Positions 34,271 through 43,123 of a stretch of DNA of 64,000 nt are shown one piece after another; position 1 is the stretch's first letter; each line of letters starts with the position of its first letter. The position numbers and the translations under genes are program-made. The stretch is from Chitinophaga filiformis (GTDB lineage Bacteria; Bacteroidota; Bacteroidia; Chitinophagales; Chitinophagaceae): contig NZ_JAKIRP010000004.1 in assembly GCF_021646545.1 (NCBI RefSeq), positions 1 through 64,000 of the forward strand. Direction: 5' to 3'. Under the pieces are notes generated by a model, which did not search any database, had not been told where the DNA came from, and saw only the letters and a program-made list of their open reading frames with translations.

Positions 34271-35353
34271 ATGAAGGCACTTTCAGGATTAATATTAACG
34301 GCGGCCCTGAGCCTGCTGCATAACGAAGTACCAGACAGCGTGAAGATGAATAGAATACAGGTCATCGGTTCACACAACAGTTACAAGCAAGCCATCGACC
34401 CCGCATTGTTCAAAATGTTCCAGCAGCGCGATTCAGTGTCGGCCAGTAAAATTGATTACGAACACATTTCTATTACAGAGCAATTGGATATGGGTTTATT
34501 GAACCTGGAGATCGATGTTTATGCAGATGCCAAAGGCGGTAAATATGCACATCCTAAAGGGCTGGATTGGGCGAAAGGACAGGCACCTTATGATGAGAAA
34601 GGGCTTATGAAAGAACCAGGGTTCAAAGTATTGCACATTCCGGATCTGGACTTCCGTAATGATTATCTGACATTGAAGAACCTTTTAGCAGAGTTAAAAG
34701 CATGGTCAGAGAAGCATCCGCATCACTACCCTGTCTTTATTACACTGGAGCCTAAAGATGGTGCTTCAAAAAGTAAGGAAATCACTGAACCGGAACCATT
34801 CACTACAGAAGTTTTCGATCAGCTGGATCAGGCATTGATAGATGGGTTAGGTAAGGAGCATCTGATTACGCCGGATATGGTGAGAGGAAAATATAAGACA
34901 CTGGAAGAAGCAGTACTGCATGATAACTGGCCAACAGTAAAAGCTGCGGAAGGTAAATTTGCTTTCATCCTCGATGCCAAAGATGATAAGAGAGATCTTT
35001 ACATTGCTGGTCATCCAGGACTGAAGGGCCGTGTTGTATTCTCCAACTCCGATCCAGGTACTCCGGAAGCAGGTATGATGATCAGGAACAATCCGAACAG
35101 TCCTGAAATAAAAGACCTCGTAGCGAAAGGTTACATCATCCGCACGAGGGCTGACTCAGATACCAAAGAAGCACGACTGAACGATAAATCCAGCTTTGTT
35201 GCAGCATGCAATTCAGGAGCGCAGATCATTACAACTGATTATTATAGAAAGAGCACCCACTTTAAGTCTGATTATGAGATCAGCTTTGAAGGAAAGAAAT
35301 ATTGCCGATTGAATCCTTTATTTAATAACACGGCAGCTGTGAGCAACAAGTAA
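34271..35353 (+). CDS. PI-PLC-like phosphodiesterase (Ca2+-dependent PI-PLC C1-type)
   Basis: 360 residues. The N-terminal hydrophobic stretch (LSGLILTAALSLL, about 4-16) looks like a signal peptide. The TIM-barrel motifs of the PI-PLC X-domain superfamily follow: IQVIGSHNSYK with the first catalytic His (about residue 38), LNLEIDVYAD (metal-binding Glu/Asp), GFKVLHIPDLDF with the second His, VFITLEPKDG (metal ligand) and IIRTRADSDTKEAR near the C-terminus. The family cleaves phosphodiester bonds in phosphoinositides or glycerophospholipids. It is the third gene after a SusC/SusD pair, with a hairpin between, so it may act on surface-captured lipid-linked substrates. Confidence 0.85.
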   Translation: MKALSGLILTAALSLLHNEVPDSVKMNRIQVIGSHNSYKQAIDPALFKMFQQRDSVSASKIDYEHISITEQLDMGLLNLEIDVYADAKGGKYAHPKGLDWAKGQAPYDEKGLMKEPGFKVLHIPDLDFRNDYLTLKNLLAELKAWSEKHPHHYPVFITLEPKDGASKSKEITEPEPFTTEVFDQLDQALIDGLGKEHLITPDMVRGKYKTLEEAVLHDNWPTVKAAEGKFAFILDAKDDKRDLYIAGHPGLKGRVVFSNSDPGTPEAGMMIRNNPNSPEIKDLVAKGYIIRTRADSDTKEARLNDKSSFVAACNSGAQIITTDYYRKSTHFKSDYEISFEGKKYCRLNPLFNNTAAVSNK

Positions 35354-35380
35354 TTGACGTTCACGTTATTGTTCTCAGGG

Positions 35381-35424
35381 AGCGTCTTGTGAAACGGTGA
35401 TACGTTTTGCAAGGCGCTTTTTTA
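35381..35424 (+). terminator. rho-independent terminator of the PI-PLC gene
   Basis: AGCGTCTTGTGAAACG (35381-35396) pairs, with wobbles, with CGTTTTGCAAGGCGCT (35403-35418), followed by a run of T. Confidence 0.75.
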
Positions 35425-35522
35425 TACTCATAATATTTCCTTAACTCTACTCACAAATAAGGAGGTCGTAAATCGCCTCTTCTTTGTCTTTTTCACCCCT
35501 CTTCGCTATAAACCTCCCGTCG

Positions 35523-35530
35523 TAAGTTTG
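35523..35530 (+). promoter_or_regulatory. candidate -7 element of the SRPBCC gene
   Basis: TAAGTTTG fits TAnnTTTG and lies 43 bases before the ATG. No TTTG is found 19-21 bases upstream, so support is partial. Confidence 0.35.
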
Positions 35531-35573
35531 TATCGTTAACAACAACAAATAAATCAATTAAAAACTCTCTGAT

Positions 35574-35999
35574 ATGACAACAACCGCTAAAACCGCAATT
35601 ACCGTAGAAACCACCGTTCAGGCGCCAGTAGCAAAAGTATGGGAATACTGGAACCAGCCTGAACATATTAAGAAATGGGCTTTTGCTTCAGATGACTGGC
35701 ATGTACCTGCTTCTGAAAATGACCTGCGGACGGGTGGTAAATTCAGCACTACTATGGCAGCTAAAGATGGTAGTTTCAGTTTTGACTTTGGCGGCGTGTA
35801 TACACAGGTGAAAGAACATAAGCTGATCGAGTATACCCTGGGTGATGAAAGAAAGGTGAGCATCCTTTTCAGCAGCATAGGCGATGCCACCAAGATCGTA
35901 GAGACTTTCGAAGCAGAAGAAACACATTCTGTTGAAATGCAGCAGAGTGGCTGGCAGGCTATCCTGGATAATTTTAAGAAGTATACAGAAGCTAATTAA
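35574..35999 (+). CDS. SRPBCC (AHSA1-like) family protein
   Basis: 141 residues, no signal peptide. The AHSA1/START-like fold is recognised by VETTVQAPVAKVWEYWNQPE at the N-terminus, followed by IKKWAF, DLRTGGKFSTTM, GVYTQVKEHKLIEYTL and the C-terminal GWQAILDNFKKY helix. These are small cytoplasmic hydrophobic-pocket proteins, some of which bind Hsp90 or small ligands. No specific role can be given. It is a single-gene transcription unit flanked by terminators on both sides. Confidence 0.88.
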   Translation: MTTTAKTAITVETTVQAPVAKVWEYWNQPEHIKKWAFASDDWHVPASENDLRTGGKFSTTMAAKDGSFSFDFGGVYTQVKEHKLIEYTLGDERKVSILFSSIGDATKIVETFEAEETHSVEMQQSGWQAILDNFKKYTEAN

Positions 36000-36052
36000 T
36001 ACCAGGCACCGTATACAGTACAAACTATTTCAGATACTGTATGGGGCAAAAG

Positions 36053-36087
36053 AGGAGTTGCCTCAATTAATGAGACAACTCCTTTTC
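36053..36087. terminator. bidirectional terminator between SRPBCC and lipoprotein genes
   Basis: AGGAGTTGCCTCA (36053-36065) and TGAGACAACTCCT (36071-36083) pair with one mismatch around ATTAA, with TTTT on the plus side and a T-rich end on the minus side. Confidence 0.75.
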
Positions 36088-36115
36088 TTTACTATACGAA
36101 TCGACTGACCTCTGA

Positions 36116-36886
36116 TTATTGGAAAAAGCCGGCAGCGGTGGTGGTATTTTCCACCCAGCAGCCCGAACTTGCTTTCAGTACATACTCACTCAGGCCTACC
36201 CTGTTTGCTCCTGGCGCCCAGTCAAACGTATAGCCGAGCCTTGTCCACGGATAATAGTAATCTGTGGCGGCATTAATCGGACGGTAGTAGGAGTAAATAA
36301 TATTATTATTAAACCATAAGCGGTATTCATCAGAAACTGTGCTTACCAGTGTTGAACCCGTGGTAGTAGTTGTAATGGAATTGTCTCCTGCCGGACGGAA
36401 GAGCCTTTCTGCGTGCACCCATATCTGGGCGATATGTGTATTACTCTTGCTATTTACCGGTGGAAGTCCCAACAGCTGGCTGATACGCTGAATTGTATCT
36501 GAGGTCGGCGTGAAAACCGGGCCTAGTTTGCGTAGCATCTGAGTTGGGATAAAAAACCAGCTATCCCCCCAGGTAGTAGTAATGGAGTCTCCCACAGGAT
36601 AACTTTCCGGATACCGCATAAAGGTGGCCATCAGTACATAGTTTTGTCCGTTGATGGTTTTCCATTGCAAATTAGGATTGCTTGCTGCAATAGGCCAAAG
36701 GCTATCTATTGCTTCCGAACCATTATCAACCATCGCATCTTTAATGGATTGATTGTACAACGCGTTCAAGTCTGGCGTGGGCGTTACATCGTCGTCATCT
36801 TTCGAGCAACTCACTACGGTGAAGCCAAGCAGAACAATAATAAGGGCAAAGAAACTGTTGTGGAAACGGGGAAAGGCGTTTTTCAT
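36116..36886 (-). CDS. hypothetical surface lipoprotein
   Basis: 256 residues. The lipoprotein signal ends FTVVSC (Cys about residue 27), followed by SKDDDD, an acidic stretch like the lipoprotein export signals that send Bacteroidota lipoproteins to the cell surface. The mature part has many aromatic residues (TWGDSWFFIP, YRLWFNNNIIYSYYRP, YYYPWTRLGYTFDW) and no catalytic motif I know. It ends CWVENTTTAAGFFQ. It is a single gene with its own terminator. The function is unknown. Confidence 0.7.
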   Translation of the reverse strand: MKNAFPRFHNSFFALIIVLLGFTVVSCSKDDDDVTPTPDLNALYNQSIKDAMVDNGSEAIDSLWPIAASNPNLQWKTINGQNYVLMATFMRYPESYPVGDSITTTWGDSWFFIPTQMLRKLGPVFTPTSDTIQRISQLLGLPPVNSKSNTHIAQIWVHAERLFRPAGDNSITTTTTGSTLVSTVSDEYRLWFNNNIIYSYYRPINAATDYYYPWTRLGYTFDWAPGANRVGLSEYVLKASSGCWVENTTTAAGFFQ

Positions 36887-37043
36887 TGGATTTCTTGTAT
36901 GGTTATTGAGAATGAGATAAAATTAATACTATTTCCATTCATTCTCTGGTCATTCCTAACCATTATTCACGCCTCTGTTCATTTTGTTCATTCCCTGACC
37001 TTACCCCATACATTATTTCTCCGGATTCACAACGCGGTTTGGT

Positions 37044-37625
37044 TCAATGCGCACGCCTTCTTCGTGTAGTATGCCAGATCCGATGCTGTGGATATTTTCT
37101 GTGAGAAGTTACGTTATTAAAGATCAGGGCTACCATCAGCAGGATCAGTACACCAGTTAACACAGGGCTTAATACATATAGGTATCCCATAGCTTTGATC
37201 TTCTCTGACCCGATATTAGCGATCAGGGCTGTAGCGCCTCCGGGTGGATGGAGTGTTTTTGTGATCTGCATCAATACAATAGACAAAGCCACCGACAGCG
37301 CGGCGGCCAGCCACAACTCGCCGGGTATCAGTTTATGAATGGTAACACCTACAAGAGCGCAGATCAGGTGCCCTCCCACCAGGTTTCTGGGCTGGGCAAG
37401 GGGACTGTTTATGATGCCATAAATGAGTACGGAGGATGCTCCGAAGGAGCCGATGAGGAATAAATTATCTGTGGGGGATAAAAAGTTACTTTGCAGCAGT
37501 CCAATCAACCCGATACCGGTAAATGCGCCCAGGAAAGTCCACAAGTGTTCCCTGAAGTCAAGCAATGTTTCCTTGTACAAGACATACCTCACCCTGCGGA
37601 GATGCCGCTTTGTCTTTTTTCCCAT
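37044..37625 (-). CDS. HPP-family integral membrane protein
   Basis: 193 residues with four to five membrane helices. The family name motif appears as LHPPGGATALIANIG (about residues 126-140), and the first half has GSFGASSVLIYG and SPLAQPRNLVGGHL. These are the conserved HPP-family blocks. Some members are linked to nitrite transport in plastids, but the bacterial role is not established. It lies 118 bases downstream of the nudK-like gene on the same strand. Confidence 0.88.
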   Translation of the reverse strand: MGKKTKRHLRRVRYVLYKETLLDFREHLWTFLGAFTGIGLIGLLQSNFLSPTDNLFLIGSFGASSVLIYGIINSPLAQPRNLVGGHLICALVGVTIHKLIPGELWLAAALSVALSIVLMQITKTLHPPGGATALIANIGSEKIKAMGYLYVLSPVLTGVLILLMVALIFNNVTSHRKYPQHRIWHTTRRRRAH

Positions 37626-37743
37626 TATTTCCCTTTATTCCCTTTAGAGCCGCAAAGCTACGGGCAAAAAATGGCATCATCAAGACCTGATACAGAGAAA
37701 GTAATAGCATCAAAGACCCAACAAACTGATCTTCAACACCTTA

Positions 37744-38322
37744 CTACAATATCCCTTTCAGTCGCAGGTGCTGCAGCAACATAATGGTTTTGGCATCTTT
37801 GATCCCGCCATCGTCTATCATGGCAAGCGCCTTTTCAAAGGGGATCTCCAACACTTCTATTTCCTCCTGTTCGTGCTCCACACCGCCGCCGTCGTGCACT
37901 TTCATACTTGCAGCGTACTCGGCGATAAAGAAATAAAGGATCTCAGTAACCGAGCCCGGCGACATATAAGCTTCGAATATCTTACGGACATGAGACACTT
38001 TGTACCCGGTTTCTTCTTCCACCTCCCTGCGGATGCAGTCCTCGGGACTATCCTTATCCAGCAAACCCGCACAGGCTTCGATCAGCATACCGGAGGGATT
38101 ACCGTTTACAAAAGATGGCAGACGGAACTGGCGGGTCAGGATAACCGACTTTTGTTCTGTGTTATACAAGAGAATTACAGCCCCATTCCCGCGGTCATAC
38201 GCTTCACGGGTCTGGGTTTGCCAGCTACCGTTTTTCAGCTTAAAATCGTAGGTAAATTTGCGGAGTATATACCAATTGTCTGACAGGATCTCTTCCTTCT
38301 GGATTTTTATTTCGGGCAACAT
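37744..38322 (-). CDS. nudK: NudK-like GDP-mannose pyrophosphatase (NUDIX)
   Basis: 192 residues, close to the length of E. coli NudK. The NUDIX box has Gly86 in [12 protein letters not shown] and ends REVEEETGY (about 99-107), with the two-residue longer spacing that NudK proteins show. [18 protein letters not shown] and the [18 protein letters not shown] segment also match NudK. It hydrolyses GDP-mannose to GMP and mannose-1-phosphate in the cytoplasm. It lies 45 bases after the haloperoxidase-like gene on the same strand and may be read through from it. Confidence 0.9.
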   Translation of the reverse strand: MLPEIKIQKEEILSDNWYILRKFTYDFKLKNGSWQTQTREAYDRGNGAVILLYNTEQKSVILTRQFRLPSFVNGNPSGMLIEACAGLLDKDSPEDCIRREVEEETGYKVSHVRKIFEAYMSPGSVTEILYFFIAEYAASMKVHDGGGVEHEQEEIEVLEIPFEKALAMIDDGGIKDAKTIMLLQHLRLKGIL

Positions 38323-38367
38323 AACCGATCATTAATGACGTTAGCCCCAAATATACCTCAAAAGATT

Positions 38368-39699
38368 TTACATACTACCGCCATACACCGGTCTAATACC
38401 GGCAGCTTTAATCTTTTCCAGTACCTTCTCTCCTACCTTATATCCCTGGGCTACACCATTGTCAATGGCATCACGATAATGAATCCCCCCATATAAACGG
38501 GAAATGGCTGCTTCCCGCGATGCGGCCAGGAAGGAGGTGAATTTACGTGCGGGAATCTCAAACATCTCCTCGGAGTTGTCTTCATAGGCGAAATTATCGC
38601 CCAGCATATAAGTCAGCACGGTGGCCACGGCAGAAGATACCACGCTATGGCCACTGGTATATTCAGGGAATGGAGGCGTTTGCAGCAAGGGTTTCCATTT
38701 CACATCTATATAACGGTTGATGTAGGTTTCCGGACGAATGCGGTTAGAAAGGAACTTTGCGTCCCAACAGCTGATGAATGCATCCATCATGGTTACTGCA
38801 GCTACCGAATGCAGCAGCACTGTCTTATCGAAATCCAGCTGAGCCTTGCGGGCTGCAATACCCGCTATATTCATCCAGTGGCCTCCCGGCGTGATCTTCT
38901 TAAAACCGATGGCCATATGTCCATAAGTACTTACAGCAAAGGGGTTGCAATCCCAGAATGAAGCAATAACCCGCTGTTCCGTATTGAGATTCATACCGGC
39001 ATGAAACACTTCCTTATTCAATGCATAAAAAGCACTTGCAGTGTCCTTGCTGAAAGGCACCGGATCGGCCGGCACAAATTGGTTGCAGGAATCTATGATC
39101 ATGGGCCTTATGGTTTTCCAATGCGGCTCCACGGCTTCAATATATGCCGGTGGTGTAGGATACCAGTACCCTTCCCCCTTCATCGGTGTATAACGTACCA
39201 GCGTGCTGAGCTTTCCATAACCATCCGGACGCGACCACTGCACGGTTTGTCTGGCAATATCTTCTGCAACAGCAACAGAATTGCGGATAATACTATCTGG
39301 TACTTTATCTTTCTTAAATAGAAGTAACAACTTCTCCTCATCTTTTTCCAGCATAAATCCTGAGGGCAACATCAGTTTACCAGTTTCCAGTATGCTGTAC
39401 ACAGCAGCTATGCGATAATCGTACTTACGTCCGCCATCATGAACAGCAATGCCGGGATATGATCTGATGAATGCAGCTGCATCAGGGACCTGCTTGTTAT
39501 GTGCTGCTACGATGCTATAAGCTGACATCATTGCGTAGCTATAGAAACGGCATGCGGCTGGGGGATTTACTACGTCATGCATCATGACCATTGACAGTGA
39601 AAAGACTGCCGGCTGTATATAGTCTGTTAAGCCGGTTTTATATTGTTGTGTGTATCCAAACTGACATACAAATAGCAGGAGGACCGTTAATCGTTTCAT
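38368..39699 (-). CDS. exported vanadium-dependent haloperoxidase / PAP2-superfamily protein
   Basis: 443 residues. The signal peptide spans 1-17 (ending FGYTQ). The C-terminal half carries the shared vanadium-haloperoxidase / PAP2 phosphatase site: KFLSNRIRP (Kx6RP), TSGHS and SRLYGGIHYRD (SRx5H). The cofactor may be vanadate (haloperoxidase) or the reaction may be phosphate-ester cleavage, and sequence alone does not decide. It starts 2 bases after the stop of the FG-GAP gene, so the two are coupled. This combination after a SusC/SusD pair recurs in Bacteroidota, but its substrate is not established to my knowledge. Confidence 0.85.
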   Translation of the reverse strand: MKRLTVLLLFVCQFGYTQQYKTGLTDYIQPAVFSLSMVMMHDVVNPPAACRFYSYAMMSAYSIVAAHNKQVPDAAAFIRSYPGIAVHDGGRKYDYRIAAVYSILETGKLMLPSGFMLEKDEEKLLLLFKKDKVPDSIIRNSVAVAEDIARQTVQWSRPDGYGKLSTLVRYTPMKGEGYWYPTPPAYIEAVEPHWKTIRPMIIDSCNQFVPADPVPFSKDTASAFYALNKEVFHAGMNLNTEQRVIASFWDCNPFAVSTYGHMAIGFKKITPGGHWMNIAGIAARKAQLDFDKTVLLHSVAAVTMMDAFISCWDAKFLSNRIRPETYINRYIDVKWKPLLQTPPFPEYTSGHSVVSSAVATVLTYMLGDNFAYEDNSEEMFEIPARKFTSFLAASREAAISRLYGGIHYRDAIDNGVAQGYKVGEKVLEKIKAAGIRPVYGGSM

Positions 39700-39701
39700 A
39701 C

Positions 39702-42700
39702 TTAGTTCACTTTAAACAGGGTGATCCCCTTATTATTTACACCTATCATGACATATGGTTTATTACCCAGATTCATGACAGTCGCCGATTTCACATCTCC
39801 CTTCACGCAAAGGCCGGAAGCCGGCTGTGAGATGTAGCTGAAATTTCCCTTGCCATCGCCTTTTAACAGGCAGCCGTAACCAGCATCAAAGCTGCCCAGT
39901 TTAAGCCGGTTATCGCATTGGTTACCCAGCAGCAGCAGATCCAGCTTTCCATCCTTGTCATAATCCGCAGGAAGGATCCTGGACACAACCGAGAATTGTG
40001 CTTCTACAGGCAGCGCCGTTGATACAAACTTTCCATTGCGGTATAAAAAGCAGGATGTCTTTGTTTCCACAGCGGTCAATTTCCCGGCCTGGCTCAGTTC
40101 TTCCGCAGAGAAAATGTCTTTCATTGTAGCGTTGGAGTAATTGCGGTAAGAAGAGAACTTGCGGCGCATGGGATAGATCTGTTCATTGAGTTCATCACGG
40201 CTTACAAAGGGATAACTTACGCCTTCAATGTAGAAGTTCAGGAAGGGATCAATAGAACCATTTTTATCGAAGTCGGCATAGTAGAGTTCCGCCGGTTGTT
40301 TTACAGAGGCATGTATCTGAGTGTTCTGTCCCAGGTTGCCCGCAATAATATCTTCCTGTCCATCCCCGTCCACATCAGCCATTGTTAAACCAAACCAAAG
40401 GCCTGTTTGCGGCTGATCAAAATACTGCGCTGTTACATCCTTGAATCCATCCTGTTTATTGGCAAAAACCATCACAGGCATGAACTCACCACAGGTCACC
40501 AGGTCTTTTCTGCCATCTTTGTCAATGTCTGTCCAGCGGGCATCGGTGATCATGCCCGCAGTAGTGAAAGGAATCGTTGCTGCACTAAACTGGCCCTTTC
40601 CGTCATTCATCAATAAATATGATACCGGTGGCGTCGGATACTTGCCGGGAATAACACGCCCCCCTACAAAGACGTCGATATCGCCATCATTGTCAACATC
40701 GCAGGGCCGTACGCATGATTTACTGCTAGCGCTTACATTGGGCAAAGCGTCCTTTAAAAGAGAGAAATTCCCCTTGCCGTTGTTGAGATACAGCTCATCC
40801 TGCAAAGCGGTCGTATTGGGCTCAAAAAGGCCATATCCACCCTTTGCTACATACAGATCGGGAGCACCATCGCCGTTAGCGTCAAAGAAAGCAGCTGCAG
40901 CCACCTGTGACGGCATATCACTGCCAGGGACGACTTTTGTGCCCATTACAAATCCTCCACCCGGTTTCTGAAAGTAGATCCTTGCCGGCTGTTCACTATC
41001 CCCTCCGATGAACAGATCTTCCAATCCGTCCTTATTCACATCCGCCTTTTCAAACACCGGACCGGTTCTGGAGTACATGAACATCATCAGTAGCTGGCGC
41101 TTGAAATCATTTCCGGAGAGGTCGGCATGTTTGTAGGTAAAGAGACTGTCTGCATTGCTGAAGTAGGTGTTGGCAGGCGCCTGCATTGTATTATGCGCTG
41201 GCCCTCCATCAGGGGCATAAGAGACAGTCAGCAGTTGGTTAGCAGTAACATCTTTCAGGTGTTGTGTTTTACCGTCGGGCCAGATGATACAAACAGAGTC
41301 TGCCCGCGTATCATCACCCAGGCCGAATAACAACTGGGTGGATACGGCGGACAGATAACCCCTGTTTGGATTGACCTCCAGATATTGTTTCAAACCTTTG
41401 CTGTAGACGTACACTTTCGCGCCTATAGCGCCGGTATTTTTATTGTTTCCTTTTAGTTTAACAGCCAGATAGGGCCTCTTGTTTTGTTCGCGGCTCATAT
41501 TCTGGTATATCGCGGCTGTTTCATTGATCTTGTTGACCACCAGGTCAAGGTCACCGTCGTTATCAAGATCCGCATATACTGCACCACTGGAAATGCCTCC
41601 GGCATCCAGTCCCCATTCGTTCCGCATGTTTGTGAATGTGAGGTCCCTATTATTTTTAAAGATGTAGTTCTGTAAAGATGTTGACGGCATAGCAGCAATA
41701 AGGTCCATCAGCAGCACGGGTTCGCGGTCAATAGCCTTTTTTACCTTGTAGTCTCCCCAATAACGCAGGAAATCCTTATTGGTATAATCGCGCAGGTACC
41801 CATTAGTAACAAAAATGTCCTTGTAACCATCATTATCCAGGTCGGCAATAAGCGGGCACCAGCTCCAGTCGGTATTAGATACGCCTGCCAGCTGTCCTAT
41901 TTCACTGAAAGTACCGTCGCCATTATTCAACTGTAACATATTGCGCATGTACTGCTTGTAGAGGTCCTGTGAAATCATCAGTTCAAAGGACTCATAGTTT
42001 TCCTGTAACTGCAGCAGCTTCTGACGTTGATTGTCTTCCGGCAGCATGTCCAGGGTCATGACATCCGGCAGGGCGTCGTTGTTAAAGTCCGCGATGTCAA
42101 CTCCCATGGAGAACTGAGAAAGGTGACCAAAGCAGTTGGTAGCATCTTCTGCGAAGGTGCCATCATGTTTATTTATATAGAGGTAATCACGTTCATTGTA
42201 ATCGTTGGTGACATAAATATCCTGCCAGCCGTCTTTGTTGATATCCGCTATTGCGACCCCCAGTCCGAAGGTCAGCGGATTCTGGATGATACCTGCCTGT
42301 TTTGATATTTCGGCGAAATGATTCCCGTCATTCCTGTACAGTTTATTGCCGGCCAGTGAATCTGTTTCATTGCGGAACCGGGTAAACTCCATGTTATCAA
42401 TCTTGATAACGTTGTGGTTCAGCAGGAACATATCGAGATCACCATCATTATCCATATCAAAGAAAACAGCGGTGGTACTATATCCGGGATCATCCAGGCC
42501 ATACTCCTTTGCCTTTTCTGCAAACTTCGCATTGCCCTCGTTAATAAATAACTGGTTCCTGCGCAGTTCATCTCCCTTTTTACCGGAGTAACATACATAA
42601 ATATCGAGCAGGCCATCTCCATTCACATCGGCCATGGTAACGCCGGTCTTCCAGCCATCAGGCTTTCCTTCCAATCCTTTTCCTGCCTCTTTGGTAATAT

Positions 42701-42992
42701 CGGCAAACCGCATGTTGCCTTTGTTGAGATAAAGTTTATTGGGAGTCATGTTTGCGGTAAAGAACAGGTCCTGCAGACCATCATTGTTAATATCTCCTAC
42801 GGCCACACCGCCACCATTATAGAAATATTCGTAGGCCAGTACATTCAGTTTTTCGGTTTCGTTCAATGCATTACTGAATTTGATGCCGGTCGTTTTGGAA
42901 GCCAATAGCTGGAATAACGGCTGCTGGGCTACTGTACGGGAAGCTGCAATAGTTAACAACAGAAAAATAGCAGGGATACTAATTTTTTTCAT
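39702..42992 (-). CDS. large exported FG-GAP/VCBS-repeat protein with ASPIC/UnbV domain (CRTAC1-like)
   Basis: 1096 residues from the ATG at 42992, where a signal peptide begins (KKISIPAIFLLLTIAASRTVAQ). The longer frame adds 15 non-signal residues. Many FG-GAP/VCBS repeats with calcium-binding DxDxDG-type loops are seen (DINNDGLQDLFF, DVNGDGLLDIYV, DMDNDGDLDMFL, DLDNDGYKDIFV), building seven-bladed propellers. Near the middle, GAKVYVYSKGLKQYLEVN to WPDGKTQHLKDV is an ASPIC/UnbV domain. A second propeller follows. It is probably a surface or periplasmic binding protein working with the SusC/SusD pair upstream and the haloperoxidase-like enzyme downstream. Confidence 0.9.
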   Translation of the reverse strand: MKKISIPAIFLLLTIAASRTVAQQPLFQLLASKTTGIKFSNALNETEKLNVLAYEYFYNGGGVAVGDINNDGLQDLFFTANMTPNKLYLNKGNMRFADITKEAGKGLEGKPDGWKTGVTMADVNGDGLLDIYVCYSGKKGDELRRNQLFINEGNAKFAEKAKEYGLDDPGYSTTAVFFDMDNDGDLDMFLLNHNVIKIDNMEFTRFRNETDSLAGNKLYRNDGNHFAEISKQAGIIQNPLTFGLGVAIADINKDGWQDIYVTNDYNERDYLYINKHDGTFAEDATNCFGHLSQFSMGVDIADFNNDALPDVMTLDMLPEDNQRQKLLQLQENYESFELMISQDLYKQYMRNMLQLNNGDGTFSEIGQLAGVSNTDWSWCPLIADLDNDGYKDIFVTNGYLRDYTNKDFLRYWGDYKVKKAIDREPVLLMDLIAAMPSTSLQNYIFKNNRDLTFTNMRNEWGLDAGGISSGAVYADLDNDGDLDLVVNKINETAAIYQNMSREQNKRPYLAVKLKGNNKNTGAIGAKVYVYSKGLKQYLEVNPNRGYLSAVSTQLLFGLGDDTRADSVCIIWPDGKTQHLKDVTANQLLTVSYAPDGGPAHNTMQAPANTYFSNADSLFTYKHADLSGNDFKRQLLMMFMYSRTGPVFEKADVNKDGLEDLFIGGDSEQPARIYFQKPGGGFVMGTKVVPGSDMPSQVAAAAFFDANGDGAPDLYVAKGGYGLFEPNTTALQDELYLNNGKGNFSLLKDALPNVSASSKSCVRPCDVDNDGDIDVFVGGRVIPGKYPTPPVSYLLMNDGKGQFSAATIPFTTAGMITDARWTDIDKDGRKDLVTCGEFMPVMVFANKQDGFKDVTAQYFDQPQTGLWFGLTMADVDGDGQEDIIAGNLGQNTQIHASVKQPAELYYADFDKNGSIDPFLNFYIEGVSYPFVSRDELNEQIYPMRRKFSSYRNYSNATMKDIFSAEELSQAGKLTAVETKTSCFLYRNGKFVSTALPVEAQFSVVSRILPADYDKDGKLDLLLLGNQCDNRLKLGSFDAGYGCLLKGDGKGNFSYISQPASGLCVKGDVKSATVMNLGNKPYVMIGVNNKGITLFKVN

Positions 42993-43075
42993 CAGGTATT
43001 GATTGCATTGGTGTCCTGCTGTGGAATTGCTGATCATCGAATACTTTTTTACAGAGGAACTCTCTCGGAATAAAA

Positions 43076-43105
43076 GCTAATGCGACCACTAAGGGTCGCA
43101 TTAGC
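43076..43105 (-). terminator. perfect hairpin inside the SusC/SusD/FG-GAP operon
   Basis: GCTAATGCGACC (43076-43087) and GGTCGCATTAGC (43094-43105) are perfect 12-bp arms with a 6-base loop, followed on the minus strand by TTTTATT. It lies 19 bases after the SusD stop and about 84 bases before the FG-GAP start, so it likely lowers expression of the two distal genes. Confidence 0.7.
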
Positions 43106-43123
43106 ATAAGTTCAATAGTTACA

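Noticed and set aside
37768..38283. 171-codon frame opposite nudK
   Set aside because: NudK has all its family motifs, and the opposite frame has none.
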